Shown piece by piece: positions 18,766 through 29,588 of a DNA stretch of 64,000 nt. The DNA lies in assembly GCA_050260015.1 (NCBI GenBank), contig JBLNBN010000028.1, positions 107,668 to 171,667 of the forward strand. Reading direction: 5' to 3'. The stretch comes from JBLNBN01 sp050260015 (lineage in GTDB: Bacteria; Bacteroidota; Ignavibacteria; Kapaibacteriales; UBA2268). Under the pieces are notes generated by a model that saw nothing but the letters and a program-made list of their open reading frames with translations, had not been told where the DNA came from and ran no database searches. Each line of letters begins with the position of its first letter. The stretch's first letter is position 1. The position numbers and the translations under genes were made by a program.

Positions 18766-19200
18766 CGAGATTCCATAAAAGGCATCGCCTTTTACTCAAA
18801 GGGCGAGGGGAGCAGCGTTTATCGTCCAATGCCTACGGCGTAGCATATAAGGCGCATAGCGCATGTTACAGATGTTAAACGCCTACGGCGTAACTGTCGG
18901 CGTATTACTCAATAGATTTTCGACGCCAATAACTTATTAAGAGCGCAAATCTTAAGAACCGCGCAGCGGTTCTACATCTGTAACCTATGCCGCCCTCCAC
19001 CTCTACTTCCTTGCCGCGGCGAAGCCGCGGGAGTGAGATCGAGGAGAAGGAGCGCTTCGAGTTACAAAACTGTGAAGCCTACGGTTTCATAGCTTTGTTG
19101 GAATATTTCCTTCCTCAAAAGCGCTATCCGGCGGCTTCGCCGCGGAGAGAGATGAACAGGTAGCTCGTTTTGCTATAGACATTCGAATCCTTCGGATTCG
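18766..19200 (+). repeat. Composite palindromic repeat, copy A
   Basis: This is one of four copies of an intergenic composite element. Modules in order: a GAGATTCCATAAA leader, CGCCTACGGCG cores (around 18830-18840 and 18880-18890), GAACCGCGCAGCGGTTC (18956-18972), CCGCGGCGAAGCCGCGG (19014-19030) and CGAATCCTTCGGATTCG (19184-19200). Each is a short stem with a three-base loop. Between the fourth and fifth lies one more stem, GAAGCCTACGGTTTC (near 19073-19087). The 750-base gap holding it contains no credible gene; further palindromic sequence continues to about 19300. Confidence 0.8.
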
Positions 19201-19352
19201 TTAAGAGCGATGCTCTATTAGAATTCCTGCGTTATTCAAGGCGTTTTGGGTAATTATAATGTATTTTGACTCCTCGCTGCGCTTCGGAGTGACAGGTTCA
19301 TGCATGCCGAGCTCTTCGCGCAGGATTGCTAACCGTTTACCATCAAGCGCCC

Positions 19353-19381
19353 AAAAAAAAGCCGGACTTGCGCCCGGCTTT
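19353..19381 (-). terminator. Terminator of the trigger factor gene
   Basis: The stem AAAGCCGG/CCGGCTTT is followed on the minus strand by eight T. It lies 24 bases past the tig stop. Confidence 0.85.
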
Positions 19382-19404
19382 CTATCTGAATAATCTTTCT
19401 TTTA

Positions 19405-20829
19405 TTACTTCTCTTCGTCGTGCTCATGAGCATGGTCATGATCGTGGTCATGGCCTTCATGGTCGTGGTCGTGGCCTTCGTGATCATGGTCGTGGCCTTC
19501 GTGATCATGGTCGTGGTCGTGATCCTCGTGGGAATTAGTCATGTACTTAGCGCGATAATCTTCGAAGGACATTTCCTCGGTAGTAGCGAAGTCGAACATA
19601 AAGTCGAGGACTTTTTTATTGAGCATGTTCGCCATAAAGCCTTCGTTTTCCATAAGGCGTTTCTTAAGAGCTTCTTTATCGCTGCCCGTGCGTTCGGCTT
19701 CCTGCTCGATTATCGGGTCGATATCGAATTCTTCAACTTCGATGCCTTCGATTTCGACGATCTTATCTTTAACGAATTCCCAGCGAACTTGCTTTTCGGC
19801 TATGGGGACGTAAGCGCGGACGAGATTTCTGATCTGTTCTTCGTTTGGCTTCAGGTCCTTGTACTGCTTGAAGAATTCTTCGGAGAGAGTGCGGGCGTGC
19901 TGGAGTATAATGTCCTGCGGCACGGGGAAGTCCATGTTCTGCTGAACTATCTTTTCGATAGCCTGCTGTTCCATTAGCTTGCGGCTCTCCTCGTCCCATC
20001 TCTCCTGCAGCTTGAACCCGATGTCGGCCCTTAGATCTTCCTCGGTTTCGAGCCTGTCGCCGGTAATTTGCTTAACGAATTCCGGGGTAATTTCGGCGGG
20101 GATTAGGCGGCTAACTTTCTTAACGCTGCAAAGGAACATACCTTTATCGGCTTCGGGCGTGAAGGTAAAGGTGTCGCCGGCTTTTGCGCCCAACAATTTA
20201 TCTTTCAGCTCGGGGATGACGTTCTTATCGCCGAGGAATACCTGGGCGGCTTCCTTTTTACCGCCGATGATAACGGCTCCGGATTCGGCGTCGAGTTCGG
20301 AGAACTCAACGTCGAGCACGCTCAAATCGGTTTCGGCGAATTCGGCGTCTTCCTGCGTGGCGAACTGCAACCTGATATGGTCGATCTCGGCTTCGACTTC
20401 TTCTTCGCCGACGGCGTGAACTGGCTCGTCGAGCGTCAATTCTTTATAGCCGATAGGTTCGAAGTCGGCGGGTACGTCGAAATGGATAACTCCGACGACG
20501 AGATCGTCTTCAAATTTAATATCATGGATATGGGGTCTACCGATAACGCGTAAATTTTTCTCTTGAGCTATACGCGAAAAAGCGTCGATAATAGCTTCCT
20601 GGCATGCGTCCTGCTTAATGCTTTCGCCGTAGCGTTGTTTAATTAGATTCAAAGGGACCTTGCCGGCTCTGAAGCCGGGCAGTACGATTTGAGGTTGGAT
20701 TTTTTTAAGCTCCGAGTCGATAAAAGGAGCTACTTCCTCTTCCGTAAGCTTTATCTCTAGCTCCTGGGCTGTGCCCTCGAGAGCCTTTATTTTACTTTCC
20801 AATTTCCGTGCCTTAATTTTTACATTCAA
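19405..20829 (-). CDS. tig: Trigger factor with His/Asp-rich C-terminal tail
   Basis: 474 residues. It is the ribosome-associated chaperone that meets nascent chains at the exit tunnel. The ribosome-binding signature GFRAGKVP is near residue 53. A PPIase-like middle domain (about 150-245) and the helical C-terminal substrate-binding arms follow. The PPIase part is divergent. After residue 431 comes a 42-residue tail of tandem HDHDHEG units with 17 histidines, ending DEEK; the DNA there is a near-perfect 21-base tandem repeat. The tail resembles the metal-binding tails of SlyD and nickel chaperones. The gene starts 17 bases after tRNA-Leu on the same strand and has no strong ribosome-binding site. 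Confidence 0.93.
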   Translation of the reverse strand: MNVKIKARKLESKIKALEGTAQELEIKLTEEEVAPFIDSELKKIQPQIVLPGFRAGKVPLNLIKQRYGESIKQDACQEAIIDAFSRIAQEKNLRVIGRPHIHDIKFEDDLVVGVIHFDVPADFEPIGYKELTLDEPVHAVGEEEVEAEIDHIRLQFATQEDAEFAETDLSVLDVEFSELDAESGAVIIGGKKEAAQVFLGDKNVIPELKDKLLGAKAGDTFTFTPEADKGMFLCSVKKVSRLIPAEITPEFVKQITGDRLETEEDLRADIGFKLQERWDEESRKLMEQQAIEKIVQQNMDFPVPQDIILQHARTLSEEFFKQYKDLKPNEEQIRNLVRAYVPIAEKQVRWEFVKDKIVEIEGIEVEEFDIDPIIEQEAERTGSDKEALKKRLMENEGFMANMLNKKVLDFMFDFATTEEMSFEDYRAKYMTNSHEDHDHDHDHEGHDHDHEGHDHDHEGHDHDHDHAHEHDEEK

Positions 20830-20846
20830 ATTTTTAGCTTTTCAAG

Positions 20847-20928
20847 TGCGGACGGGGAGACTCGAACTCCCAAGGGTCGCCCCACCAGATCCTAAGTCTG
20901 GCGCGTCTGCCAATTTCGCCACGTCCGC
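20847..20928 (-). tRNA. tRNA-Leu (anticodon UAG)
   Basis: On the minus strand the sequence folds as a cloverleaf: acceptor stem GCGGACG with CGTCCGC, D-arm with GGCGAAATTGGCAGACGC, anticodon arm CCAGA-CTTAGGA-TCTGG giving anticodon TAG, a class II extra arm, and GGGAGTTCGAGTCTCCC as the T-arm. CCA is not encoded. It lies between the COX24-domain gene and tig, 10 and 17 bases from each, so all are probably on one precursor. Confidence 0.95.
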
Positions 20929-20938
20929 TCCGCGCTAC

Positions 20939-21031
20939 CTATTTCCTTTTTTTATGGCGGTTCTTACGCAGTCTTTTTTTTCTTTTGTGCGTAGACATTT
21001 TATGGCGTTTTCTTTTTTTACCGCAGGGCAT
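20939..21031 (-). CDS. COX24/AURKAIP1-domain mini-protein, ribosome-associated type
   Basis: 30 residues, starting MPCGKKRKRHKMSTHKRKKR and ending NRHKKRK. More than half the residues are Lys or Arg. The pattern GKKRKRHK..THKRKKRLRKNRHKK matches small COX24_C/AURKAIP1-domain proteins of Bacteroidota, whose mitochondrial relatives belong to the small ribosomal subunit. It presumably binds rRNA. A GGAGA site lies seven bases before the ATG. It is 34 bases after HU and 10 before tRNA-Leu. The usual second residue pattern is P-S-G; here Cys replaces Ser. Confidence 0.85.
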   Translation of the reverse strand: MPCGKKRKRHKMSTHKRKKRLRKNRHKKRK

Positions 21032-21065
21032 AGTTTGTCTCCAGATTATTTAAAGTAAATTATGA

Positions 21066-21377
21066 TTATTCTTCTGTCGCTTCGACGGAATTATTCTTAA
21101 GAGAATCGTTGACTTTGCTTAAGAACTCCGGCGAGGGTTTGAACACGGGCACGTAGCGTTTATCGAGCGGAACTAAATCGCCGGACTTGGGGTTGCGGGC
21201 CATTCTGGGTTTACGGCTTTTGTGCTTGAATACGCCGAATCCGCGAAGCTCAATTCTTTTGCCGCCTGCAATCGCGGAAATTATGCTCGCAAAGACGCCG
21301 TCTACAACCGCTTTAGTTTCAATTTTAGTCAGACCTGTGGCTTTTGCAATTTCGTCAACAATATCTGCTTTTGTCAT
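21066..21377 (-). CDS. HU/IHF-family nucleoid DNA-binding protein
   Basis: 103 residues. It is a small dimeric DNA-bending protein. The signature RGFGVFKHKSRKPRMARNPK spans the beta-arm, including the conserved RNP at its tip, and PVFKPSPEF closes the fold. The length is that of HU plus a short acidic tail (NNSVEATEE). It is the first gene of a minus-strand run HU, COX24-domain protein, tRNA-Leu, tig. A Bacteroidota-type -7 element (TAATTTTG, complement of 21406-21413) lies about 30 bases upstream. Confidence 0.93.
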   Translation of the reverse strand: MTKADIVDEIAKATGLTKIETKAVVDGVFASIISAIAGGKRIELRGFGVFKHKSRKPRMARNPKSGDLVPLDKRYVPVFKPSPEFLSKVNDSLKNNSVEATEE

Positions 21378-21405
21378 AATTATCCCACTATTTATTGTAA
21401 AATTT

Positions 21406-21413
21406 CAAAATTA
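21406..21413 (-). promoter_or_regulatory. Candidate -7 element for HU gene
   Basis: TAATTTTG on the minus strand fits TAnnTTTG and lies 29 bases before the start codon. Confidence 0.4.
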
Positions 21414-21541
21414 TTCAGACGCAAGGAAACAAAATTACGAAATCAATCAATAAAATCAAAAATTTAGCGATGATTTAACGATTTTTTTTTTGTTTTGAAA
21501 TTTGCTAAATTGCCCCTTTCAGCTTTATTATAGGATACGCC

Positions 21542-23638
21542 ATGTCCGCTCGACGGCTAGTGGGGCTTCGCTCATACTCCGAGCTCATTCGCTCAAGATT
21601 CCAACAGGCCGCGCGCGGCAAGGGCTCTATTATCGCCGTTCGCGCCGAAAGCGGTTACGGCAAAACCTCGCTCCTAACGCTGATCGACGAGGAAACGGAC
21701 CCGAAGAATTCCCCTATCGCGACGGCTTATTCCGCCGCCGCCCCGCCCATCGGGAAGATCGATATTTCTAATATGCAGCCGCTGCTTACGATCGCAAAAG
21801 CGCTCGAAGCGCTCAGCGCCGATAAAAAAACTTCCCCCGAAAAGCGATTCGCTTACAATCTCGGCATGACTATGCTCTCCTCGCTGCCTATTGCGGGCGA
21901 AGTTTTCTACGCCGTTAAAGAGGTCGGACGCGACTACCGCGACTTTAAAAAAGATAAATCTTCGCGCAATCTAAAGAACGTTAGCTCTATCACCGCGGAT
22001 TACTACGATTCGATCAAGAAATACCTCGAAAAAACGCCGCTGGCGCTGCTGCTGGACGACATGCAATGGGCCGACGCCCACACTATGGAGCTGCTAACGC
22101 ACTTCGCCGAGGAAATTTCCGCCCTGCCGCTCGTTATAGTTTACGCCTATCGCCCCTCGGCGCTGCAGGGAAAGGTTCTACCGTTAACCGCTTTTGTAAA
22201 CAAGCGGAAAACGGACGACGACAACCACGCGACGATTGAATTGCCCGGGCTGTCTAATTCCTCTATACGCGAGCTTGCCGGGATGTACCTGCCGGGCTAC
22301 GCGCCCTCGCAAAAGTTCGAGGATTGGCTCATGGTGAAGTCTCTCGGCGCCCCGGCCATTGTCGCGGAATACTTAAAGTTTTTCAAGACGCATTCGCCTT
22401 TCGATGAAAAGGGAGAATTTAAGGAACTCGACCAGAGAACAGATTTCCTTCCCGCCAGCATGCAGGCCGCTTTCGCCGGCGCGGTGGAATCCCTTACCGA
22501 GGACGAGCTGAACCTGCTCGCTATCTGCAGCGCGGAGGGTATTGAATTTACTGCGCTGATCGTCTCCCAGTTGCTTAATACCGATATACTTACTACAATT
22601 AGAAAGCTACGCGGGCTGCAGAACAAAACGGATTTCTTCCAGAGCGTCGGCCCTAAGATCCGCTACGGCTCCAAGACGACCGTTTATAAATTTTCGCAGG
22701 GATTCTATCAATCCTTCTTCGAGAATCAATTGGAGTACGAGGAGTACCAGGCGCTTCATGGGCAGATAGCCGCTATACTTAAGCAAAAATTCGACGAGAG
22801 CGCGACTTCCGAGGTTCAGAACCAAATAGCGCCGTACCTTGCCGCCCACAGCGCCGAATCCGGCGACCGCGAAACGGCGAAGGAAATGATGCTGCTGGCC
22901 GCCGAAGGAGCCGAGGACATGGGCGCTTCAGGCGTCGTCGAGGACATTTACGATAATTTCGTGACGATAAGCGACCAGACGCGCCAATTCGAAGAAAACG
23001 ATGACGGTACGCAGCGCCCGGAATCCGCCGAGGAAAGCGCTTTCGCAAAGCTAATGCATAAAGGCGAACTTGAAGCGCAATTGCCCGGGGTCGGAGATAT
23101 AGCTTTCGCCAAGGGCATGGGCGGGGGCTATCCCGTTCAATCCGAAGCGTTCGATTATCCTGCCGAGCGCGCCGAAGTCGTCAGGCTTTACGAGCAGGGC
23201 GATCTGCTCGCCGCGGCCAACCGGGCGATGAGCGCCGTCGAGGACGAGAGACTCGCCGGGCCGGAGCAGATACAAATGCTTACTATAGCCGCGCGCGCCT
23301 TTACGGATCTCGAGGACTATGCGCGCGCCGAGGAACTCTTGAACCGCTCGCTTTCGCAACTTGAAAACTATCCCGATCTGCAAGCCGAATGCTTCGCGCT
23401 CAACGCGGCTGCTCTAACGGCCTCCGCGCGAGGTAAGTTCGACGAGGCGAACGAATTCCTGGAACGCGCCGCGCGCAAATCCATCGCGCTCTCGCCGCAG
23501 CTCCGCCTGCTTACCGTCGCCAACATCGCCAATATACTAAAGGACTACGCCCCCGAGCGCGCCGCGAAGTACCTAAAGGCCGCGCGGCAGCTCGCCGCCA
23601 ACCTGCAGTTCCACGAATTCGCGAAGGACCTGGAATAA
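21542..23638 (+). CDS. STAND-type AAA_16 ATPase with C-terminal TPR-like repeats
   Basis: 698 residues without signal peptide or membrane helix. The P-loop is AESGYGKTSLL (Lys 41; the first Gly of the motif is Ala) and Walker B is LALLLDDMQWAD at about residues 168-178. This pairing, with the ensuing DDxQWAD element, is characteristic of the AAA_16/STAND ATPases found in MalT, AfsR and cyclase-associated regulators. Residues from about 540 onward look like TPR helices (AANRAMSAVEDE, ARAFTDLEDYARAEELLNRSL, ARGKFDEANEFLERAA). No DNA-binding, cyclase, kinase, nuclease or TIR domain is visible, so its output is unknown. It stands alone between HU and ppdK. Confidence 0.7.
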   Translation: MSARRLVGLRSYSELIRSRFQQAARGKGSIIAVRAESGYGKTSLLTLIDEETDPKNSPIATAYSAAAPPIGKIDISNMQPLLTIAKALEALSADKKTSPEKRFAYNLGMTMLSSLPIAGEVFYAVKEVGRDYRDFKKDKSSRNLKNVSSITADYYDSIKKYLEKTPLALLLDDMQWADAHTMELLTHFAEEISALPLVIVYAYRPSALQGKVLPLTAFVNKRKTDDDNHATIELPGLSNSSIRELAGMYLPGYAPSQKFEDWLMVKSLGAPAIVAEYLKFFKTHSPFDEKGEFKELDQRTDFLPASMQAAFAGAVESLTEDELNLLAICSAEGIEFTALIVSQLLNTDILTTIRKLRGLQNKTDFFQSVGPKIRYGSKTTVYKFSQGFYQSFFENQLEYEEYQALHGQIAAILKQKFDESATSEVQNQIAPYLAAHSAESGDRETAKEMMLLAAEGAEDMGASGVVEDIYDNFVTISDQTRQFEENDDGTQRPESAEESAFAKLMHKGELEAQLPGVGDIAFAKGMGGGYPVQSEAFDYPAERAEVVRLYEQGDLLAAANRAMSAVEDERLAGPEQIQMLTIAARAFTDLEDYARAEELLNRSLSQLENYPDLQAECFALNAAALTASARGKFDEANEFLERAARKSIALSPQLRLLTVANIANILKDYAPERAAKYLKAARQLAANLQFHEFAKDLE

Positions 23639-23698
23639 TTGTTAATGGTGAATGATTAATGGCGCGCTAAGCTATGGGAAATACAGAGCTATGTCATT

Positions 23699-24025
23699 CC
23701 GAGATTCCATAAAAGGCTTCGCTTATTACTCAAAGGGCGGATGGCAGAAGCCGAGTTTCTTGTCCAACGCCTACGGCGTAGCGTCATCTCTGCCAGGCGC
23801 CTGTTACAGATGTAAAACGCCTACGGCGTAACTGTTAGCATACTACTCAATGGTCTTTCGAAGCAATAATATTATTGAGCGCGATAATTTAACGTACCAC
23901 GTAGCGGTTCTACGCCAGTAGCCAACAACGTCCCCCATCCCCCTCCCCTCCGCGGCGAAGCCGAGGAGAGAGAGGTTTATAGGTAGTAGGGCGTTTTCTA
24001 TAGACATTCGAATCCTACGGATTCG
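23699..24025 (+). repeat. Composite palindromic repeat, copy B
   Basis: Same modules in the same order as copy A: CGAGATTCCATAAAAGG leader, CGCCTACGGCG twice (23769-23779, 23819-23829), a decayed GAACCGC-type stem (about 23894-23911), CCGCGGCGAAGCCGAGG (23950-23966) and CGAATCCTACGGATTCG (24009-24025). The gap continues with a different palindrome, ATTCCGGGGCGGAGCCCGG (from 24223), and a GAGTGACAG element. No gene was seen between 23639 and 24434. Confidence 0.8.
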
Positions 24026-24375
24026 TGTAGAGCTGAGGTTTTGTCGGTATTACTGCGTCATTCCACACGGTTTACGTTATTCTAATGATTCTGTGGACTC
24101 TTCCTCGCTTCGCACGCCAGAGTGACAGAATCTTCTTTTTCCAAGCGCTTAGCGCGCTATTTCCTGAGAATCCAACCCTGGCAATCCGTTTAATCCTGAA
24201 AATCTTGGTTTAGATAATATGGATTCCGGGGCGGAGCCCGGAATGACAGCTCGGTTTATCCTTAACCCTCACCTCCCTTAACCGCTTACAATTAACCGTT
24301 AATCATTGGTAAACGCAATTAAATAACCCTATCCCCTTCTTTGCATATTATACAAATTGTTAAAAAAAAATTCCT

Positions 24376-24383
24376 TATTTTTG
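24376..24383 (+). promoter_or_regulatory. Candidate -7 element for ppdK
   Basis: TATTTTTG fits TAnnTTTG; a TTG at 24357-24359, 16 bases upstream, could serve as the -33 element. The start codon is 51 bases downstream. Confidence 0.45.
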
Positions 24384-24434
24384 CCGTTTAAACTGCGACA
24401 ATTATTGGAATATTCATCATATTTGGAGAAAAGT

Positions 24435-27193
<2,759 letters not shown>

Positions 27194-27200
<7 letters not shown>

Positions 27201-27328
27201 AAGTTAAGGATTCAGTTCACGATCCGGATAAGAAAAGATGGGATAAGGATAGAAAAAAGAACAAAAAGAAACAAGATAAAAAAGATAAGAAGGCAAAGAA
27301 AAAGGAAAAGAAGAAAGACAAGAAATAG
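27194..27328 (+). other. Open -1 frame after ppdK: possible Lys-rich extension by frameshift
   Basis: Reading from the A10 run in the -1 frame gives KLKVKDSVHDPDKKRWDKDR followed by mostly Lys, Asp and Glu, 44 codons in all, to TAG at 27326-27328. There is no in-frame ATG, GTG or TTG that could start it on its own. It ends 30 bases before the ppdK terminator stem. It could be a programmed or slippage-derived extension of the enzyme, the relic of a longer C terminus after an indel, or a sequencing error in the homopolymer. Confidence 0.45.
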
Positions 27329-27358
27329 GATAATCCTTATCGTGAAGAAAATTATCGA

Positions 27359-27387
27359 GGGGCGAACTTTGGTTCGCCCCTTTTTTT
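27359..27387 (+). terminator. Terminator after ppdK
   Basis: The perfect stem GGGGCGAAC/GTTCGCCCC with a four-base loop is followed by seven T. Confidence 0.92.
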
Positions 27388-27486
27388 CGATCTTCGCAGA
27401 TTATACCGGGGATAACGCGCTAAGCTTTTGTTAACACACAGGTTGATTCCTTCCCCCCCGGGGGTAAGGTTAGGATGAGGGGCTTC

Positions 27487-27760
27487 CGAGATTCCATAAA
27501 TAGGCTCCAATTAATTACTCGAAGGTAGGATGAAGGGAAACGCGTTACTGTCCAACGCCTACGGCGTAACTGTTAGAGTTATTTTCAATAGGCTTCCTAA
27601 GGGATAGCATTTAAGAATGCGTAAATCTTACGAACCGCGCAGCGGTTCAACGTCAGTAGGCAACGCCGTCCCCACCCCCATTTCCCATCCGCGGCAAAGC
27701 CGCAGTAAGGCAGATATGGGAGTAATCTCACGCTAAAACTATGCGAATCCTGCGGATTAG
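27487..27760 (+). repeat. Composite palindromic repeat, copy C
   Basis: A shorter copy: CGAGATTCCATAAATAGG leader, one CGCCTACGGCG core (27556-27566, apparently the two cores collapsed into one), GAACCGCGCAGCGGTTC (27632-27648), CCGCGGCAAAGCCGCAG (27689-27705) and a partly decayed CGAATCCTGCGGATTAG (27744-27760). The gap 27388-28104 holds no gene. Confidence 0.75.
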
Positions 27761-28104
27761 TCGAAAGCGGTTCGATGCAGGCTATTACGCATTTACAAAA
27801 CTGTAACTCATTTCTATAGATTCATTGGATTCTTCGCTTCGCTCCTAATGACCCATCCTTCCTAAATACATACGCTTGCGCGTCATTCACAGAAACGTTT
27901 CCTACTGCGCTCCAGATAAATGATCAATAATTATGCGCCCGATATATCTCTCGCTCCGCTCGCATAAACGCGCGGCGTCCTATCGCTAAACATAGATGTT
28001 CAATAGAACTATATGTTAACAAAATGTCGAAAAATAAAAGGAATAATTTTAGAATTTATAAGTTAAATTGTTTCCCCAAAATTTTCGCAAAGTGGAAAAA
28101 AAAG

Positions 28105-29565
28105 ATGCAAGTTTTTAACCGCAAGGACAAGGAAGAAATATCGTTCGAGAAGCTGGGAAGCCGCGTGCCGCCTAACTCCTTGGAGACGGAGCGCGCCGTC
28201 CTCGGCTGCATGCTTTTGGACAGGCAGAGCGGCGCTCGCGCGGCGGAGATTTTGCAGGGAGCCGAGTGCTTCTACAGCGAAACGCACAAGCAGATATATA
28301 CCTGCATCAAGGACATGTACGACCGCAACGTCCCGGTCGACACCATCACGCTTCGCGACGAACTGCAGAAGAAAGGTCAATTAGAAGCAGTCGGGGGAAC
28401 TTATTACCTTGCCGAGCTCTCCCGCTCGACGCCTACGGCCGCCAACGCCGAGCATTACGCTACTATAATCCTCGAGAAGTACCTTAAGCGCGCCCTTATC
28501 CAGGCCTCCGGCGAGATAATGGCCTCCGCCTACGACGACGGCACCGACGCGCTGCTCGAGATCGACAACGCGGAATCCAAGATATTCGCAATCGCCTCCG
28601 AGAGGAAAAAAGCTAATTTCTACAGCATGAAAACGCTCGCTTTCGAGGCTATAGAGCTTATAAACAAATCAGTCGAACGGCGCGACTACGAAGGCTATAC
28701 GGGAGTGCCTACGGGCTTCATTTCGCTCGACAGGGACACGAGCGGCTTCCAGAACTCCGACCTAATCATACTCGCGGCGCGACCGTCGATGGGAAAGACG
28801 GCCCTCGCGCTTTCCATGGCGCGGAATATGGCCGTGCAGCACAAGCGCCCAATCGCATTTTTCTCGCTTGAAATGACCGCGATCTCCCTCGTAATAAGGC
28901 TTTTAAGCTCCGAGGCGATGATCGACCAGAATAAGATAAAGTCCGGAAGGCTGAACCAGGAAGAAATGAACAAAATTGTCCAGGCGCTTGGCAGGCTTTC
29001 CGAAGCCCCTATAATAATCGACGACAGCAGCGCGCTGACTCTTTACGAACTGCGCTCGAAATGCCGACGCTTAAAGGCCGAGCACAACATCGAAGCCGTC
29101 TTCGTCGATTACATCGGCTTAATTGCCTCGCCGAAGGCGGAGAGCCGCGAACGGGAAATTTCAATTATTTCTAAATCGCTCAAGCAACTAGCAAAGGAAC
29201 TAAACATCCCCGTCGTAACGCTGGCTCAGCTCAACCGCCAGGTGGAGTCGCGCGGCGACCGCCGCCCGCAGCTTAGCGACTTGCGCGAGTCCGGTTCTAT
29301 AGAGCAGGACGCCGACGTCGTGCTGTTCATTAATCGTCCCGAGCAATACGGTCAGAAATTCTTCGACGACGAAAAGAAGACCCCTACCGAAGGCATGGCT
29401 GAGATTATTATTGGAAAGCAGAGAAACGGTCCGACGGGCATACACAGAGTTGCGTTTATGAAGTCGTTCACGCGCTTCGAGAATCTATCGGACTACGAAG
29501 AGCCGCCGGAATTCCAGGGCGAGAGCTTCCACGAGGAAGACATGGCCGAGATGGCCCCATTCTGA
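28105..29565 (+). CDS. dnaB: Replicative DNA helicase DnaB
   Basis: 486 residues from the ATG at 28105; an in-frame ATG at 28024 would add 27 Lys/Phe-rich residues that are not part of the family and lacks a good ribosome-binding site. It is the hexameric 5'-3' helicase of the replication fork. The N-terminal domain starts VPPNSLETERAVLGCMLLD. The RecA-like domain has Walker A ARPSMGKTALAL (Lys 231), Walker B AVFVDYIGLI, and the DnaB signature SDLRESGSIEQDADVVLFI. No intein is present. The C-terminal tail is acidic (FHEEDMAEMAPF). A terminator follows within the end of the convergent CDF gene. Confidence 0.95.
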   Translation: MQVFNRKDKEEISFEKLGSRVPPNSLETERAVLGCMLLDRQSGARAAEILQGAECFYSETHKQIYTCIKDMYDRNVPVDTITLRDELQKKGQLEAVGGTYYLAELSRSTPTAANAEHYATIILEKYLKRALIQASGEIMASAYDDGTDALLEIDNAESKIFAIASERKKANFYSMKTLAFEAIELINKSVERRDYEGYTGVPTGFISLDRDTSGFQNSDLIILAARPSMGKTALALSMARNMAVQHKRPIAFFSLEMTAISLVIRLLSSEAMIDQNKIKSGRLNQEEMNKIVQALGRLSEAPIIIDDSSALTLYELRSKCRRLKAEHNIEAVFVDYIGLIASPKAESREREISIISKSLKQLAKELNIPVVTLAQLNRQVESRGDRRPQLSDLRESGSIEQDADVVLFINRPEQYGQKFFDDEKKTPTEGMAEIIIGKQRNGPTGIHRVAFMKSFTRFENLSDYEEPPEFQGESFHEEDMAEMAPF

Positions 29566-29588
29566 TTTAGAAATAAAGCGATAAAGAC

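Noticed and set aside
18766..19200. Reading the palindromic modules as a CRISPR array
   Set aside because: The repeats differ from each other, are palindromic triloops at irregular spacing and have no uniform spacers or cas genes.
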